Notes: generated by a model from the letters alone, not told the origin. A DNA stretch of 64,000 nucleotides from Budorcas taxicolor (GCF_023091745.1 NC_068935.1:16537775-16601774); one strand, 5' to 3'. Counted from the stretch's first letter, positions 35,120 to 46,796 are shown. Translations and numbers: made by a program.

Positions 35120-35553
35120 TTAGTTTTCAAACAATTATTAAAAGATTTTTTTCTATTCTTTTTCAAATTCTTTTTCCATTTAGGTTATTACAGATTATTG
35201 AGCAGAGTTCCCTATGCTATACAGTAGGTCCTTGCTGTTTATCTATTTTAAATATACCAGTGTGTACACGTCCATTCCAAACTTCTAGTCTATCTCTTCT
35301 CCCATATCCTTTCCCACTGGTAACCATAAATTCATTTTCTAAGTCTGGGAGTCTGTTTCTGTTTTGTAGTTAAATTCACTTGCATCATTTATTTTAGATT
35401 CCCCATATAAGTGACATAATATGATACACAATGGAATATTGTTCAGCCATAAAAAGAATGAAATAATACCATTGGCAGCAATATGGATGGATCTGGAGAT
35501 TGTCATACTAAAGTGGAGTGAGTCAGACAGAGAAAGACAAATACCATATGCAC
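35120..35553 (-). mobile_element. L1 3' end with 5' inversion
   Basis: 35120-35428 is reversed L1 3' untranslated DNA (GTTCCCTATGCTATACAGTA ... CCCCATATAAGTGACATAAT). 35429-35553 is plus-strand L1 end-of-ORF2 DNA (GGAATATTGTTCAGCCATAA ... GACAAATACCATATG). In an intact L1 the second piece directly precedes the first, so this is one insertion with an inverted 5' part. Confidence 0.8.
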
Positions 35554-35710
35554 TGCCATTTTAAAAGATAAGCACTGGTAAAAGAATTCAACATTAGTAT
35601 GAGTGAATACTCAGAAGGATTATTACCAGTTTGATATAGGAAAATGTTTCTTAAACTTAAGAATTTATAGATTTCCAGGAATACATTTGGTGTTGCCATA
35701 TGTTGCCACA

Positions 35711-36069
35711 TTTGGTGTTGGAGAAGACTCTTGAGAGTCCCTTGGACTGCAAGGAGATCCAACCAGTCAATCCTAAAGAAAATCAGTCCTGAATATTCAT
35801 TGGAAGGATTGATACTGAAGCTGAAACCAATACTTTGGCCACCTGATGAGAAGAACTGATTCACTGGAAAAGACCCTGATGCTGGGAAAGATTGAAGGTG
35901 GGAGGAGAATGGGACAACAGAGGATGAGGTACTTGGATGGCATCACTGACTTGATGGGCATGAGTTTGAGCAAGCTCCGGGAGTTGGTGATGGACTGGGA
36001 AGCCTGGTGTGCTGCAGTCCATGGGGTCACAAGGAGTTGGACATGACTGAGCAACTGAACTAAACTGAG
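35711..36069 (+). mobile_element. BovB 3' fragment
   Basis: 5'-truncated plus-strand BovB from TGGAGAAGACTCTTGAGAGT to CAACTGAACTAAACTGA. Confidence 0.88.
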
Positions 36070-36346
36070 GAATACACTTACTAATACTCAAATGGTGATA
36101 GACCACAATATGAGAAGCAGTGGTGCTTTTCTAGCTTCTCAGTGATTTGATACAATGTATTAGATCCTAATGGAAGGATTCTGGCTCCCCTGACTCTAAG
36201 AGTATCTTAGGAAATTCTTAGTTGTTTCTTAGTTGATAACATCTGCAGTTGACATAAATATTTTGAACACTATTTTTCTAGTGATGTGAATAAATCCACT
36301 TTCTTTATGTAAAAGTCTAATATTTATACTTACAGTTGCCATAAAA

Positions 36347-36548
36347 AGGGCTTCCCAGGTGGCACTAGCGGTAAAGAACCCACCTGCCAATGCAGGAGAT
36401 GTAAGAGATGCGGGTTCAATCTCTGGGTTGGAAAGATCCCTTGGTGGAGGGCATGGCAACCTGCTCCTTTATACTTGCCTGGAAAATTCCAAGGATTGAG
36501 GAGAGTCCATGGGGTCACAGAGAGTCGAACATGACTAAGCACACATAT
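36347..36548 (+). mobile_element. Bov-tA SINE
   Basis: Plus copy (GGGCTTCCCAGGTGGCACTA) with a short deletion in the body, where the GAGCCTGG part is shortened to GAGGAGAGTCC. Confidence 0.86.
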
Positions 36549-37826
36549 GCAAATGCCATAAAAAAGTGAAAAGGCATTAAAAACCAGTTCATAGGCATGG
36601 AATGCAAATGATTATGATTATCCTTATAAAAATCTCATAGCAGATTGGCCATGAATTGATACAACAGTTATTAAAATTGGGTGATATGAACATGAGGGCA
36701 TATGATACTGTTCTCTCTGCTTTATTCATATATAACATTTTCCATGAGAAAAAAAAAATGACCTAGTAGCTAAATGACTATGGCAAGGGGCTCTGTGAAA
36801 AAATATTATGGAAGATATTATATCACCACAGATAGAACGTAAGGGAAATCGGCTTTGACCTTGCACTAACGGCCAGTGTCCTTAGATAGCCAGCCTTGTG
36901 CTTCTATTATATGACAATAATGCTGGGTTTTAGTGTTCAAAGAATAATCAAGATCACTTGATGCCAGAAGACAAATTATCGGACCAATTCAGAATATTGT
37001 TCTAATGAGTACTGTGTGGCACTCTTTAAAAAGGCTACTTCTTCCTAAGTTACAATTTATATTATTGAATTTATACAAAATGACATATTTTTCTGTTAAG
37101 CCTAGGCAAAGGTTCATGTTACCTGCAGATACTCTGAACCACCTATGTCATATTTGTTCATATCTTAGCAGGAATTCTGTGCCTGGGCGTTAGGTTTTGT
37201 CTTTGTATTAGAGATGCCTCCTTTATTATCTATGACTTTTAGTGACAGTCTCATTGACTAGGGCTTTTTTATTAAACCACTAGCAACAGTAAATTCGGTT
37301 AACACAAGAGGTGCCATTGAAGAGCTTAATAGTAAACTATACCTGAGAAAAGCCCATAGTAGTTCACACAAAAACTAACTCCAAGTTTGAATAGGTTGAC
37401 ACAGTTTGTGCAGTAATGCTTTCACCAGGAGATATGGATACCGTTTGTAATTTGAAGACTTGAGCATCGTCTTGCGTTCTAAATACTATTGAGAAACAAG
37501 TTTGCAACAACATAATACATGTAATGCGTTATTCTAGATTGAGATAAGGTGTAAGTCATTTGTTTGGGACTTACAGATAGTCAGGATCATGTATTTGATT
37601 CATTCAGGGCCAGTTGTTTATTTGCTTCAAGAAAGAACACAAACTTATTGGCATCAGAATCCCAGGAATCTGATTTTATGACATGGAATTCATCAAAAGA
37701 CTCAAAAGGAAACACTGAAATGGAAAATTCCTTCTGTTCAAGATTAAAGACTAGAATCTGAAGTTACCAGTCATCTCTGGTAGTAAATTACAGAGTTGCC
37801 TGTTAGACAACTTTTTTTTATAATAG
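36549..37826. other. Intronic DNA without recognised features
   Basis: About 1.3 kb with no family recognised and no collagen-like frame. Confidence 0.45.
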
Positions 37827-37960
37827 GGCCTGGTGTAATAAAAAGAAAACAGACTCTGAGTCAGAAAACCTGAGTTCTAGTTTGCACTCAGTCATTTAAT
37901 CCCATCTTTACGGTTAGAGGATTACAGAATTAAGCGATTCTGTTACTTACAACTGTAAAC
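37827..37960 (+). mobile_element. MIR SINE
   Basis: GGCCTGGTGTAATAAAAAG ... GAGTCAGAAAACCTGAGTTC, matching the MIR 5' part. Confidence 0.6.
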
Positions 37961-38399
37961 AGCAGGCAGTGAGGATGAGTCCAAAAGATAGCATTTTACT
38001 GAAACAAAGCTATTCCCAGTTAATACCTCTGTATTTCATAGCAGTGTGCAACTGCAGAAATACCAAAGAAGCTGAAGGAATTCAAATCAAGGGGGAAAAC
38101 AATACAGCTTTCTATGCTATGCATAATAATTACCAAACTGATAAAAGTAGCTTGGTTTTTGCAGAATCAAATAAACCAGAATGAGTGAAACTGAAGGGAA
38201 GTGACTTAGCAAGATGTCCCAAGGGAAGGGACAGAGCTAGAGACACCAGTGATGTCCTTCTACAGGGAATATTAAATAACAGTGTGACTGAATATCTCCA
38301 GCTCTCCACCTTCAGGGCACATGGTAGGATTGCCCTTCTCAGCTTCCAATTGGTCTCTGATCAAGGATGATCAATGGTATATGAAAAAAATGACATGTG

Positions 38400-38662
38400 C
38401 CATATTCAAAAATAAGATTTAATTGGTAGCCCAGTGTGAGACCCCCCAGAGCTTTCTTTCTTTCCCTCTGCCACAATGATCAGTAGTGTCCCAGATGGCA
38501 GCTGTTCCCTCTGGGTCCTAGATTGAGTACCACACAATGTCCCACAGATGACCCATGATGGACTTACAGTATGAACAAAAAATAAACTTTTGTTATTTTA
38601 AACCACTGAGATGTTGGGAGTTGTTTGCTATAGCAACATAACTTATCCTATGCTGACTGAAG
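38400..38662 (+). mobile_element. MLT1-type LTR fragment
   Basis: Ends with AATAAACTTTTGTTATTTTA, then AACCACTGAGATGTTGG and TTGCTATAGCAACATAACTT, a typical MaLR/MLT1 3' end. Confidence 0.6.
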
Positions 38663-39197
38663 AGATGGCAGTTATGAGGTCAAGCACTTTACCAAACAGA
38701 AGGCAAAAATAACTTGACTGATGGGCCTCAGTAAGGGCTTTGGCCCTACTCAGAGATTTGTGCCCTCAGATATTATAAGGTTCTGTTATGCATATAAACA
38801 AAAGTATGTCACTGTTACTGGCAGCTAACAGAGAATGTGAAAAATAAAGAGGACAGTTCAGGACAGAGCAGACTCAGGGGACTGGTAACTTGATATAAAT
38901 CCTTCCTCTCATTCTGTTCCAAGTAAATAGGGACTGAAAGTCATAAGGTTCTTCAATGGCCTGTCCAGGATAACTGGCCCTAGGCCAGTTTGAAGCCAGC
39001 AGGTGCCCTTCATAATACAGTTGGCACCTACAATTTTTAGTCTATTTAGTAGCAGAGTGGTAAAAAGCTGAACAAACAAGGAAAGGAGAACTATCATTTT
39101 ACCATCTGAGGTTCTTAAAGGAGACCAGGCTGAGAACAGTGTTACAAACTTTAGGGGATGAATTTTAAAACTATATCCCTATGTAATTTAAGGCTAC
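38663..39197. other. Intronic DNA without recognised features
   Basis: No repeat or coding signal recognised. Confidence 0.4.
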
Positions 39198-39450
39198 CTC
39201 AGTTCAGTTCAGTTCAGTTGCTCAGTTGCGTCCGACTCTTTGCGACCCCATGAATCGCAGCACGCCAGGCCTCCCTGTCCATCACCAACTCCCGGAGTTC
39301 ACTCAGACTCACGTCCATCGAGTCAGTGATGCCATCCAGCCATCTCATCCTCTGTCGTCCCCTTCTCCTCCTGCCCCCAATCCCTCCCAGCATCAGAGTC
39401 TTTTCCAATGAGTCAACTCTTCGCATGAGGTGGCCAAAGTACTAGACTTC
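39198..39450 (-). mobile_element. BovB 3' fragment, young
   Basis: Reverse copy with four CAGTT units at its 3' end. An open frame over most of its length (39214-39426) suggests little decay. Confidence 0.9.
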
Positions 39451-39633
39451 GCCTAAATTATTTTTTCTTAAAGACTCTTAGGATCACTGATCCTGCCCTA
39501 ACCAGAACTACTCATAGGTATAGGGCTACTCCTAGGCTAATGAACAGCACTACAGAAAGCTGAGGCAGTAATTGTCTCTGTCCATTCACAACACCTTAAA
39601 CAGGGGCTGGGGATGCACCACAGTGGTATGAGA

Positions 39634-39790
39634 ACTGTTGTTGTCTTAGTTGCTAAGTCGTGTCTGACTCTTTTGCGACCCATGGACTGTAGACTGCCAG
39701 GCTCCTCTGTCCATGGGATTTCCCAGGGAAGAACTCTGGAGTGGGTTGCCATTTCCTTCTCCAGGGGGTCTTCCCAACCAAGGGATTGAA
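39634..39790 (-). mobile_element. Bov-tA SINE, tRNA head missing
   Basis: Reverse body from TTGTTGTCTTAGTTGCTAAG to CCAACCAAGGGATTGAAC, then non-SINE DNA where the head should be. Confidence 0.8.
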
Positions 39791-39814
39791 CATTTTCTGC
39801 CATCTTCTGCCAAC

Positions 39815-39925
39815 AGCTACAATTTACTGAGCACATATAACAATCAGGTACTTTATGAACATTACAGCTAACCCTCATCATCATATGCGGTAAGTATTAT
39901 ACTTTTTGAATGAGGAGACTGAAGA
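39815..39925 (-). mobile_element. MIR SINE fragment
   Basis: TTTACTGAGCACATATAACA ... TGAATGAGGAGACTGAAG. Confidence 0.6.
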
Positions 39926-40487
39926 ATGTCAAGAGGGTGCAGAAGCCAAGGTGAGGCAGAGAGTCTAGAAGGAGAAGTGCTACTGAGTAAGACGCTACTG
40001 GTAGTTCAATGAGGATAGGGACTGAGAAGAAGCAATTGAATTTGGTGATTAGGAAGTGACCTTTAAGAAATCAGTCCTAGTGAATTTGTTGGGGAAAAAG
40101 CCAAAGACCAAGAGCTGAACAATAAAATGGGTGGCAGAAAAAGATACGCATTAACTGCAGACTATTTTTTCATAAACTCTGGTACTTCACATACAACTTA
40201 CTTTTATGCATGTACATCTCATCAAAGCTATGGATCTTTTCCCCAGAAAAATAGATATGCATACCTAATTTTACACACAATTTCAGGGCACTTATAGACC
40301 CACCTGAAACCCATTTAGAAACCCCATCTTAGGAATGAATGATATATATTAAATTCAAGATGGTGGGGATGGGACTGGAAGTGATATACAGGTGGTTTCA
40401 ACTGCATTGGTAGTATTTTATTTCTTAAGCTGGGTGATGGTCATATATTCATTATGTTTATTACATTATTGATTGATTTGATTTGAT
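39926..40487. other. Intronic DNA; possible old L1 3' end near 40380-40487
   Basis: 40380-40487 resembles old L1 3' untranslated DNA (GGGTGATGGTCATATATTCA) and may continue at 40690-40735 and 40800-40850, interrupted by Bov-tA and mariner. The rest shows nothing. Confidence 0.35.
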
Positions 40488-40689
40488 TTAGTCGCTCAGT
40501 CGTGTCCGACTCTTTGCGACCCCATGGCCTATAGCCTACCAGGCTCCTCTGTCCATGGGATTTTCCAGGCAAGAGTACTGGAGTGGATTGCCATTTCCTT
40601 CTCCAGAGAATCTTCCAGACCCAGGGATCGAATCCGGGTCTCCCGCATTGTAGGCAGACGCTTTACCGTGTGAGCCACCAGGGAAGCCT
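40488..40689 (-). mobile_element. Bov-tA SINE, young
   Basis: Reverse copy with well-kept CpGs (GTCGCTCAGTCGTGTCCGAC, CAGACGCTTTACCGTGTGAG), preceded by a TTGAT repeat. Confidence 0.9.
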
Positions 40690-40735
40690 TACATTATTAT
40701 ATATGTTTATTATATTATTTGAATATATATATATA

Positions 40736-40796
40736 GGATTGGCCAAAAAGTCCATTCAGACTTTCCCCAAACCTGAATGGACTTTTTGGCCAACCC
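40736..40796. mobile_element. Mariner-derived miniature element, 61 bp
   Basis: Perfect 20-bp inverted arms TGGCCAAAAAGTCCATTCAG and CTGAATGGACTTTTTGGCCA with a 13-bp spacer, so it can fold into a hairpin. Same family as 46797-46876 but shorter. Confidence 0.8.
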
Positions 40797-42357
40797 AGCA
40801 TCACATTTCTGTTGCCTAAAATATTTCATAATAATTTTTTTAAAGAGGAAAAAATGAGTACATAACAGAACATCGCTGTTTGTAGGAAATATACACTAAA
40901 GTATTTGGGAGTGATGTGGTATCAGATGCGCAACTTGGTCCTCAAATGGTTGAAGAAAAAACAATTTGTAGCATACTTGAAGCTTTCTGTAATTCTGAAC
41001 ATGTTTCAAAAACTGAAAAAAACAGTAAAAGACACAACACAAAAAAAAAGAAAAAAATGATTAACAAAAATGTTAATGAATATATATTCTCACAGGTATA
41101 TGGGAGGGCATAATGAAACTTACAGAGAAATGTACACACAGAAATGCATAGGGAGATCCTTTAAAACAGACAAAGGAAGTGCTATCAATTTGGCTCTATA
41201 GTACAATGTTTTATGTCAGAGCCCTCTTTTCCTTGCTGACTTAAAATTAAACTCTGCCTCAGTTGACGGAGAAGCAGCCGTCTCTCTGAGCACCTCTGAT
41301 TATCACAGTCGTTAGGGAAAGTGGGAGCCACAAGCTAGTCTCAGGGATTCGAGACTGGAAAGCACAGGCTGAGGGCTCAAGAGAGGTGCTGGACATTAAA
41401 CCAGAGAAAGCTTACAGATCTCTTACAACTTGACCACTGTGCCTCCAATCCTTCAGGTAGTCTGGTAGGAAGAGATTTGGGGGTAGAGGGAGAAGTACGA
41501 CTCCACTTGTAATGGAACAGGCATCTGGGTGATGGTACAGCTAGTTGAACAGGGGAAGGATAAAGTGGTGATTTAGGAGAAGATAGTGAGGGACAGGAAG
41601 GCCTGGTGTGCTGCAGTCCATGGGGTCACAAAGAGTCGGACCTGACTTGGCAAGTGAACAACAATAAAATAGAAGGCAAGAAAGTAAAGGCAAAGACTGG
41701 GGTTAAAGCTAGAGTGTTAGTTTTTACAATAAAAAAGAGACCAATAGAAAGAACAGACTCTTGGTCTGCTGGTCTTGATTTTCTCCATCAACTGACTCCC
41801 AGTTATACTCTTGGTATATGTATGTGTATTTATGTTTGATGTGTAAGATGTAGGGAGTTTTATGCATGGGCACTTGTCTGACATAAGAAAAGTGGGCAAA
41901 AGACCCACTGATCATGTCAATATTTCCCTCAAATAACAATCAATAACAGTGCTTTATAGCCAAAGTCTTCTCTCTGCTTCACTTTTAAGACCTCCATAAC
42001 CTAACCGTGCTCCAGCTTTACATAATCATTTCCCTCTACTCTTGTGCTTTAGCCAGGAATGTCTTCTTCCATTCAGTCGTATTCATTCTTGCTAGGGTTG
42101 CAGTGTATAACTGTTCATACGGTTCACTACAAAAGGAAATTGACTGAGGGACCATGTGGGAGCTGAAATCCACACTGCTTGCTGCTCACCAAGGAGTGAG
42201 TCACAGCAAGGAGCTCTGACTGCCGGGACAAAAGTGTGCCTTTTTTCAAATTTCCTCAAGGATGCTTCACGTTAATACCTCTTCTATGCTTTTGCTCATG
42301 CTCTGATCAGCTTGTCTCTCTGATATTTAGTAGGACTACATTTAAAAATCAAAGATA
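40797..42357. other. Intronic DNA with minor repeat scraps
   Basis: Contains A-rich stretches (41030-41060), the BovB tail at 41590-41666 and a possible L2 scrap at about 41950-42085. Otherwise nothing recognised. Confidence 0.4.
41590..41666 (+). mobile_element. BovB tail fragment
   Basis: About 75 bp of 3' end (GAAGGCCTGGTGTGCTGCAG, GTCACAAAGAGTCGGACCTG) with a GAACAACAATAAAA tail. Confidence 0.8.
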
Positions 42358-42478
42358 GGGACTTTGCTGGTGGCCTAGTGGTTAAGACTCCACACTCTGA
42401 ATGCATGGGGTATAGGTTCAATCCCTGGTTGAGGAACTAAGATCCCATATATTGCACAGTGTGACCAAAATGAAAAAA
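42358..42478 (+). mobile_element. CHR-type tRNA SINE with clear target duplication
   Basis: GGGACTTTGCTGGTGGCCTA head and a poly-A end, flanked by AAAATCAAAGATA on both sides. Confidence 0.87.
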
Positions 42479-42544
42479 AAATCAAAGATAAAATGATCTG
42501 TCCTGATAAATACAAGTACATTTATAGAGTCCTAGAGACAAAAC

Positions 42545-42822
42545 AGAGAAGGCAATGGCACCCCACTCCAGTACTCTTGCCTGGAAAATCCCATGGATGG
42601 AGGAGCCTGGTAGGCTGCAGTCCATGGGGTCACTAAGAGTCGGATATGACTGAGTGACTTCACTTTCACTTTTCACTTTCATGCATTGGAGAAGGAAATG
42701 GCAACCCACTCCAGTGTTCTTGCCTGGAGAATCCCAGGGACGGGGGAGCCTGGTGGGCTGCCGTCTATGGGGTTGCACAGAGTCGGACACGACTGAAGTG
42801 ACTTAGTAGCAGCAGCAGCAAC
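42545..42822 (+). mobile_element. Bov-A2 SINE, young
   Basis: Plus two-unit copy ending in AGCAGCAGCAGCA. The flanks share AGAGACAAAA. Confidence 0.92.
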
Positions 42823-43573
42823 AGAGACAAAATCTTGAAATCTCAGAGATATCCTGGAAAAATCTAGAATATTTTAAATAAATAAATCTCTACATTTATA
42901 ATGTATATTGAGTCCTTCAAAGTCTAGCACAAATTTTGCTTCTGTGAAAGTTTCTCAAACTACAGTCCTTATTGACCTCTTCCTTCTTCCACCTTCTAGA
43001 ACACTTCATTCTGATCCATGATGTTTAATGCTGGATTATCCTATAATCCAGTGTTTTTAAATAGTGGTAGTATTTCAACAGTTCCACATCTGATTTTAAT
43101 TTCACTTAAAAATATATGTTAAACTATTTTAAGACTGTAATAAAACACAGCATGTCCCATTCAAATGGGTTCCACACCAAACATTCACACATCAGAAACC
43201 ACCACTAATTGTGCCAATGTGTGCTGCCAAGTTAACAATGTGTATTTAGGTAAGAAAGAGAGAATGAAAGTGAGAGGAGAGGGTAGTATATGTATACTTA
43301 GAAATACAGATTTTACTGCCTTGTCCTTTTCACTGAAGAGCATCCTGAGTTGACAATCCAAACAATTAAGCAAAAAACCACTACTTATTTCAGTACATTA
43401 GACTTTTATCCAGGCAGGAATAAACTGGAAATTAAGACTTCCATAGTCTTCAATTTCAGATTTTATATATTTTTTCATTCTCTTCCTTCTTACTTACTTT
43501 ACAAATAAATAAATATTAAAAACTTTGACTTATTAGCAAAACACTCACTTTGGTCTGGCTTTTATGTTGGAGG

Positions 43574-43700
43574 GGAGAAGGCAATGGCACCCCACTCCAG
43601 TACTCTTGCCTGGAAAATCCCATGGATGGAGAAGCCTGGTAGCCTGCAGTCCATGGGGTCGCTGAGGGTCAGACACAACTGAGCGACTTCACTTCACCTC
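43574..43700 (+). mobile_element. Single-unit BovA SINE
   Basis: One BovA unit (GAGAAGGCAATGGCACCCCA ... GAGCGACTTCACTTCACCTC) flanked by TTTATGTTGGAGG on both sides. It was therefore inserted as a single-unit element or lost a unit after insertion. Confidence 0.88.
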
Positions 43701-44663
43701 ACTTTATGTTGGAGGAGTCATAAAAGATTTTGTTTGGGGAGAAAAGGGTCTACAGCTGTAAATTTTGAAAAGAGCTCTAATCTTTGTCATCATTATCAGC
43801 ATCTACACCAACATTTTTATCTATGAGCATGCTCTAGGTATATAGATGCTGGTAAGTATGCAATTTAATCTTATCACCAAGGCAAGGACACATAAATCTT
43901 ATAAATCTCAAGTTGATCCCCATTCTCAAGGGATTTGCTACAATCACAAAAAGAATTTAGATTCTAGGCATTTTAGATTTTCTCTGCCAACCCCTCTTCC
44001 CTTTGGGTGAGGGAAAACAGTCACAAAGCTTTACAGAGCAAAGGAGAAATACTGCTTAACTTTGCTTCTGTCCCCTAGAGAAAATCTGTCTCCCAAAGGA
44101 CTGACTCAGCCTGTTGGCCAGAAATCCCAGACATTTATGGGAAAGCCTGGTCTCTCTGAGTTAGAATTTTAGGGCCAGGGAAATTTCCACTGAAGAGTAC
44201 CAACTCCCCTCAGTAAGAGCAACCAGATTGAAAGATAATGGTGAACTAGCCCTATTGTTGTTAGACTAAGGGGAAGAGGGACTTCAAAGATATCTGAAGA
44301 GGTCTCTTCAGACACAATATTTAGTGGATACCCTGATCTCTACAGGATGTCACAAAGGTAGGGCAGCAGAGATAGAAATGGCTTTGGAGAACTGGAACAA
44401 AAATAACAATTCTAATGCTTTTTCTCCCTCTAGGAAGCTTGAAATACAAACTCAACACATAATTAAGCAATTTTCTCTAAAACATCCCCAAATGGGCTCA
44501 CCACTCTTTTTTAGTACAGAGACAGTCACAGTGAGTGATGGGAACAGAATAACAACAACAGTAACCATTTTACAGCTAATAATACAGTTAGTGATTTGTC
44601 CTCAGGCCATAGTTAATGATGGCATCTTTATCAGAACAGAGGAACATTTGGCTCCAAATATGG
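43701..44663. other. Intronic DNA; MIR-like scraps
   Basis: Weak MIR resemblance at about 43780-43890 and 44545-44640. A 172-codon frame from 44324 has no motif and runs into the next SINE. Confidence 0.4.
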
Positions 44664-44890
44664 AGGTTTCCCAGGTGGCGCTAGTGGTAAAGAACCTGCC
44701 TGCCAATGCAGGACACATAAGAGATGCAGGTTCAATTCCTGGGTCGGCAAGATCCCCTGGAGGAGGGCGTGGCAACCCACTCCAGTATTCTAGCCTGGAG
44801 AATCCCCATGGACAGAGGAACCTGGCTGGCTATTGCTCATAGGATTGCACAGAGTCGGATACAACACAAATGACGTAGCACACGTGCACA
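44664..44890 (+). mobile_element. Bov-tA SINE
   Basis: Plus copy from GGTTTCCCAGGTGGCGCTAG to ACACAAATGACGTAGCACAC. Confidence 0.88.
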
Positions 44891-45050
44891 TGGAGCTCTG
44901 TATTTTTCAAACCACACTATCAGGTAATAGACCTCCAGACATAAAACATGGAATCCCCAAAAAGCTGGAGGAAAGACACATACTTCATGGCCTCCCTAAA
45001 TTTTATTTACTTTTTAAATTAATTTTTATTGTAAGCTAGTTGCTTTACAG

Positions 45051-45148
45051 GGCTTCCCTTGTGTCTCAGCTGGTAAAGAATTTGCCTGCAATGCAGGAGA
45101 CCTGGGTTCAATCCCTGGGTTGGGAAGATCCCCTGGAGAAGGGAAAGG
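45051..45148 (+). mobile_element. Bov-tA head-only SINE
   Basis: Only the tRNA-like head and first body bases (GGCTTCCCTTGTGTCTCAGC ... CCCCTGGAGAAGGGAAAGGG), flanked on both sides by the host word TTGCTTTACAG. Confidence 0.85.
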
Positions 45149-45216
45149 GTTGCTTTACAGTGTTGTGTTAGTTTCTGCGGTACAGTAAAGTGAATCAACT
45201 AACATATACACATTGT

Positions 45217-45422
45217 TGTTGTAATGTAGTTCAGTCATGTCTGACTCTTTGGGACTCCATGGACTGTAGCCTACTATGCTCCTGTGTTCATGGAATTTTC
45301 AGCAAGAATACCAGTGTGGGTTCCCATTTCCTCCTCCAGGGGATCTTCCTGACCCAGGGATCAAAGCCATGTCTCTGGCAGTGGCAGGAAGGTCCTTTAC
45401 CACTGCGCCACCTGGGAAACCT
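45217..45422 (-). mobile_element. Bov-tA SINE
   Basis: Reverse copy (GTTCAGTCATGTCTGACTC ... CACCTGGGAAACC) splitting the same L1 end. Confidence 0.85.
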
Positions 45423-45779
45423 GTAACGTATTCACATATCCCGTCTTTTTTTGGATTTTCTTCCCATTTAGATCACCACAGGGCACTGAGTAGAGTTCCC
45501 TGAACTATACAGTAGTCGCCTAAGTTTTATAAATCTGGAAGGGACAGATATGTGCCACAGGAGTGAGCCCTCTGGGCATAAGGAGGAACAAAGACACAGA
45601 ATAGGTGACCAGCAGTAACTTATAACGTCTACTACACTCCATCCAGAGAAATACACCTTGTGTATCCTGTGCTCATGCTCAGTTGTGTCCAAAGGAAATA
45701 AAATAATTATTTTGAAGAGACATATGCTCTCTTATGTTAACAGCAGCGTTTTTCACAACAGCCAAGTTGTGTGCATATT

Positions 45780-45992
45780 TGTTGTTTAGTCGCTAAGTCA
45801 TGCCTGACTCTTTTGAGACCCCATGGACTTTAGCCCGCCAGGCTCTTCTCTCTGTTCATGAGATGTCCCAGGCAAGAATACTGGACTGGGTTGCCATTTC
45901 CTTCTCCAGGGGATCTTCCCGACCCAGGGATCGAACCTGTGCCTCCTACACTGGCAAGCAGATCCTTTACGACTGAGCCACCAGGGAAGTAG
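45780..45992 (-). mobile_element. Bov-tA SINE
   Basis: Reverse copy from TTTAGTCGCTAAGTCATGCC to GAGCCACCAGGGAAG, with a small TCTCTC insertion at about 45846-45853. Confidence 0.88.
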
Positions 45993-46039
45993 TCCACACC
46001 TTCAGTGCAAGCAGCTAAATGCTCCAAGGAGCCATGAGA

Positions 46040-46260
46040 CAGCAAGAGTGCAGGACATGTCTGGTCCTTTCTTGTTCCTCCAGCCTCATCTCACACGGTG
46101 TTCTGACTCTTTCCCTGTGCTTTCCCCTCTGTGTCCCAGCCACACTGGCTTGGTGCTTGCCATGGTCCTTCAAACACCAGGACGGCCACAGTGTTTAACA
46201 CATAGAAGACACTAAATACATATTTGTTGAAGGAAGGAAAGAGGGAAAAACAGAGTGGGA
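46040..46260 (+). mobile_element. L2 LINE fragment
   Basis: CTCCAGCCTCATCTCACACG, CAGCCACACTGGCTTGGTGC and the 3' end word AATACATATTTGTTGAAGGA. Confidence 0.55.
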
Positions 46261-46689
46261 GACAGAAGGCTAGAAAGAAGGGGGGACTTCTGGAAAATAC
46301 TCACTAAAGTGGGCCTTAAGGGGAGAATGCTAAGTCCATCTTCAGAGACAGGAGGAAGGAAGGGATGAGAAAAGAAGGGTGTTTCAGTCAGAAGGAAGAG
46401 TAGGGGTGACTATGCATGGCATGTTGAGCCAACATCAAAAGCGTAACATGGTCTAAACATCAGCATGAGGACAATAACCGGAGACAGATGAGTAGGCAGG
46501 GCCAGATGCTGATGGGTGTGGGGAGCTTGGGGTGGCATGACCGGATCTGTGTTTTAGAACAGGCCCCTTGCTTGCAGAGAGGGTGGAGATCAGGAGAAAG
46601 GGGGTGGGAGGCAGGGGAAGACTGAAACCAGAAGGACAGTCAGGTCTACTTTGGAGTCTAGATAAGAGATGAGAAAATGCCTGAATTAG

Positions 46690-46790
46690 AGAGACAGTCC
46701 AGTAGAGTGGGTTTCAACCCCAAATCTGCCATTTGCTGGATTTGTGATCTTAGATAAATCAGTTAATCCCTCTGAGCTGAGCATTCACCT
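46690..46790 (+). mobile_element. MIR SINE fragment
   Basis: CAACCCCAAATCTGCCATTT, TTGTGATCTTAGATAAATCA, TAATCCCTCTGAGCT. The mariner element is inserted at its right. Confidence 0.65.
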
Positions 46791-46796
46791 TATATA

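Larger units (their letters stand above)
45005..45540 (-). mobile_element. L1 3' end with two nested SINEs
   Basis: Reversed L1 3' untranslated pieces at 45005-45050, 45149-45216 and 45423-45540 (GTTGCTTTACAGTGTTGTGT, AGAGTTCCCTGAACTATACA). A plus-strand L1 end-of-ORF2 scrap near 45725-45770 (CAGCGTTTTTCACAACAGCC) may be an inverted 5' part. Confidence 0.7.

Noticed and set aside
40488..40689. tRNA gene suggested by A/B-box-like and TTCGAATCC-like text
   Set aside because: This is the tRNA-Glu-derived head of a Bov-tA SINE joined to a SINE body; it would not fold as a mature tRNA. The same applies to the other Bov-tA and CHR copies.
44324..44842. 172-codon plus-strand open frame, one of the longer ones outside transposons
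   Set aside because: No recognisable domain, signal or splice context. Its last third is a Bov-tA SINE and the first part overlaps MIR-like DNA, so it is most likely a chance frame.
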